Below, in pieces: positions 5,887 through 6,689 of a stretch of DNA of 6,689 nucleotides. This DNA comes from Bacillota bacterium. GTDB taxonomy: Bacteria > Bacillota > Clostridia > Peptostreptococcales > Anaerovoracaceae. The stretch covers positions 1-6,689 of the forward strand of contig JAQXSU010000220.1 of the NCBI GenBank assembly GCA_029219125.1, given 5' to 3'. The stretch's first letter is position 1; each line of letters opens with the position of its first letter. The notes beneath the pieces are model-generated. The model saw only the letters and a list, made by a program, of their open reading frames with translations. It was not told where the DNA came from and searched no databases. The translations under genes were made by a program, and so were the position numbers.

Positions 5887-6689
5887 ATGGGGAAAAGGAT
5901 TATCATTATTGATGGAAACAGCCTGATCAACCGGGCATTTTACGCCATGCAGCGGCCGATGATCACCAGTGAGGGCATCTATACCCAGGGTGTTTACGGT
6001 TTTATCAACATGCTGCAGAAGCTGGAGGGGGATTACGATCCGGAATATCTTACGGTGGCCTTTGACCTGAAAGCACCGACCTTCCGTCACCTGGAATATG
6101 ATGCATATAAGGCCGGAAGGAAAGCTATGCCGCCGGAGCTGGTGATGCAGATGCCGATCATGAAGGATGTACTGCATGCCATGAACATTGAAACGCTGGA
6201 AATGGAAGGGTTTGAAGCGGATGACATTATAGGAACTGTTGCGCGTGAGGCAGAGGAACGGGAGATTGAGCCGTTGATCATCACAGGGGATCGTGATGCG
6301 CTTCAACTTGCCAGTCACAAAACGAAAGTCCTGATTACGAAAAAGGGAATCACCGATTTTGACCTCTTTGATTACGATAAAATGCTGGAGACCTATCAGC
6401 TGACTCCGGAACAGTTTGTCGATCTGAAAGGTCTCATGGGCGATAAGTCTGACAATATCCCGGGGATTCCCGGCGTCGGAGAGAAAACAGGCATCAAGCT
6501 TCTGACGCAGTTTGGCTCTGTGGAAAATATGCTGGAACATACAGAAGAGATTGCCAACGTAAAGCTGCGTGCCAAGGTGGAAGAAAACGCACAGCAGGCC
6601 ATCATGAGCAAGCGCCTTGCCACGATTAATACCCATGTGCCGCTTGATCTGGATTTCGACAAACTGAAAAGGGAAGAGCCGGATTATCC
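5887..6689 (+). CDS. polA: DNA polymerase I, 5'-3' exonuclease domain (3' partial)
   Basis: The first 267 residues of DNA polymerase I, which removes RNA primers and fills gaps in replication and repair, run off the window edge. The visible part is the FEN-like 5' nuclease. Metal-binding acidic motifs are IIIIDGNSL (Asp9), VAFD (Asp60), EADD (110-113), ITGDRDALQL (Asp135, Asp137) and LMGDKSDN (Asp186, Asp189). Also present are the YKAGRKAMP arch-region motif (74-82) and the helix-hairpin-helix IPGIPGVGEKTG (191-202). All expected catalytic acids seem present. ATG 5887 is chosen because AAAAGGT (5874-5880) lies 6 nt upstream and the protein starts exactly at the family N-terminus. The 28-nt gap after the transporter has no terminator and no good promoter, so the two genes are probably co-transcribed. 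Whether a polymerase domain follows cannot be seen, though full-length PolA is expected. Confidence 0.95.
   Translation, partial: MGKRIIIIDGNSLINRAFYAMQRPMITSEGIYTQGVYGFINMLQKLEGDYDPEYLTVAFDLKAPTFRHLEYDAYKAGRKAMPPELVMQMPIMKDVLHAMNIETLEMEGFEADDIIGTVAREAEEREIEPLIITGDRDALQLASHKTKVLITKKGITDFDLFDYDKMLETYQLTPEQFVDLKGLMGDKSDNIPGIPGVGEKTGIKLLTQFGSVENMLEHTEEIANVKLRAKVEENAQQAIMSKRLATINTHVPLDLDFDKLKREEPDY

Noticed and set aside
5848..6636. 262-codon open frame on the minus strand opposite polA
   Set aside because: It is a mirror of the strongly conserved polA exonuclease frame. The peptide is rich in His, Phe and Cys without domain logic, and no ribosome site was seen. The other minus-strand frames across the activase, yebC and transporter fail for the same reasons.

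Overview
The window looks like a chromosomal segment from an anaerobic, moderate-GC member of the Clostridia, most likely Lachnospiraceae. This rests on the very large 2-hydroxyacyl-CoA dehydratase activase-type protein, the strong GGAGG ribosome binding site, the sigma-A-type promoters, and the flavour of the YebC, OPT transporter and PolA proteins. No comparison could be run, so the family assignment is inference. All genes are on the + strand. There is no sign of mobile elements, CRISPR, tRNA or rRNA.

Layout. (1) 1-2928 is the C-terminal 975 codons of a giant Fe-S activase/dehydratase-like protein whose start lies upstream of the window. It ends at a clear intrinsic terminator (2940-2976). 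(2) 2977-3278 holds a possible extended -10 promoter, a doubtful 47-codon ORF and then a near-consensus promoter (TTGAAA-17-TATAAT). (3) 3279-4007 is yebC, with a strong Shine-Dalgarno. (4) 4008-4250 has no protein gene. It folds by hand into a long rod: a 20-pair closing stem, a large central bubble with a small hairpin on its 3' side, an imperfect terminal arm, and a run of seven T right after the closing stem. This is the architecture of 6S RNA (ssrS), and I annotate it as a probable 6S RNA. (5) 4251-5858 encodes an OPT-family membrane transporter. A plausible promoter for it (TTGACG-17-TATAGC) sits inside the 3' strand of the 6S closing stem. (6) 5887-6689 is the 5' exonuclease portion of DNA polymerase I (polA), cut by the window edge and only 28 nt after the transporter, so probably co-transcribed with it.

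How the parts relate. The activase is transcriptionally closed off from the rest by its terminator. yebC has its own strong promoter. The 6S candidate either comes from a weak promoter at the end of yebC or is processed from yebC read-through. The transporter and polA form a second unit. The most interesting item is the intergenic RNA. Its bubble contains a TATAAT on the 5' strand, and its 3' strand doubles as promoter DNA for the next operon.
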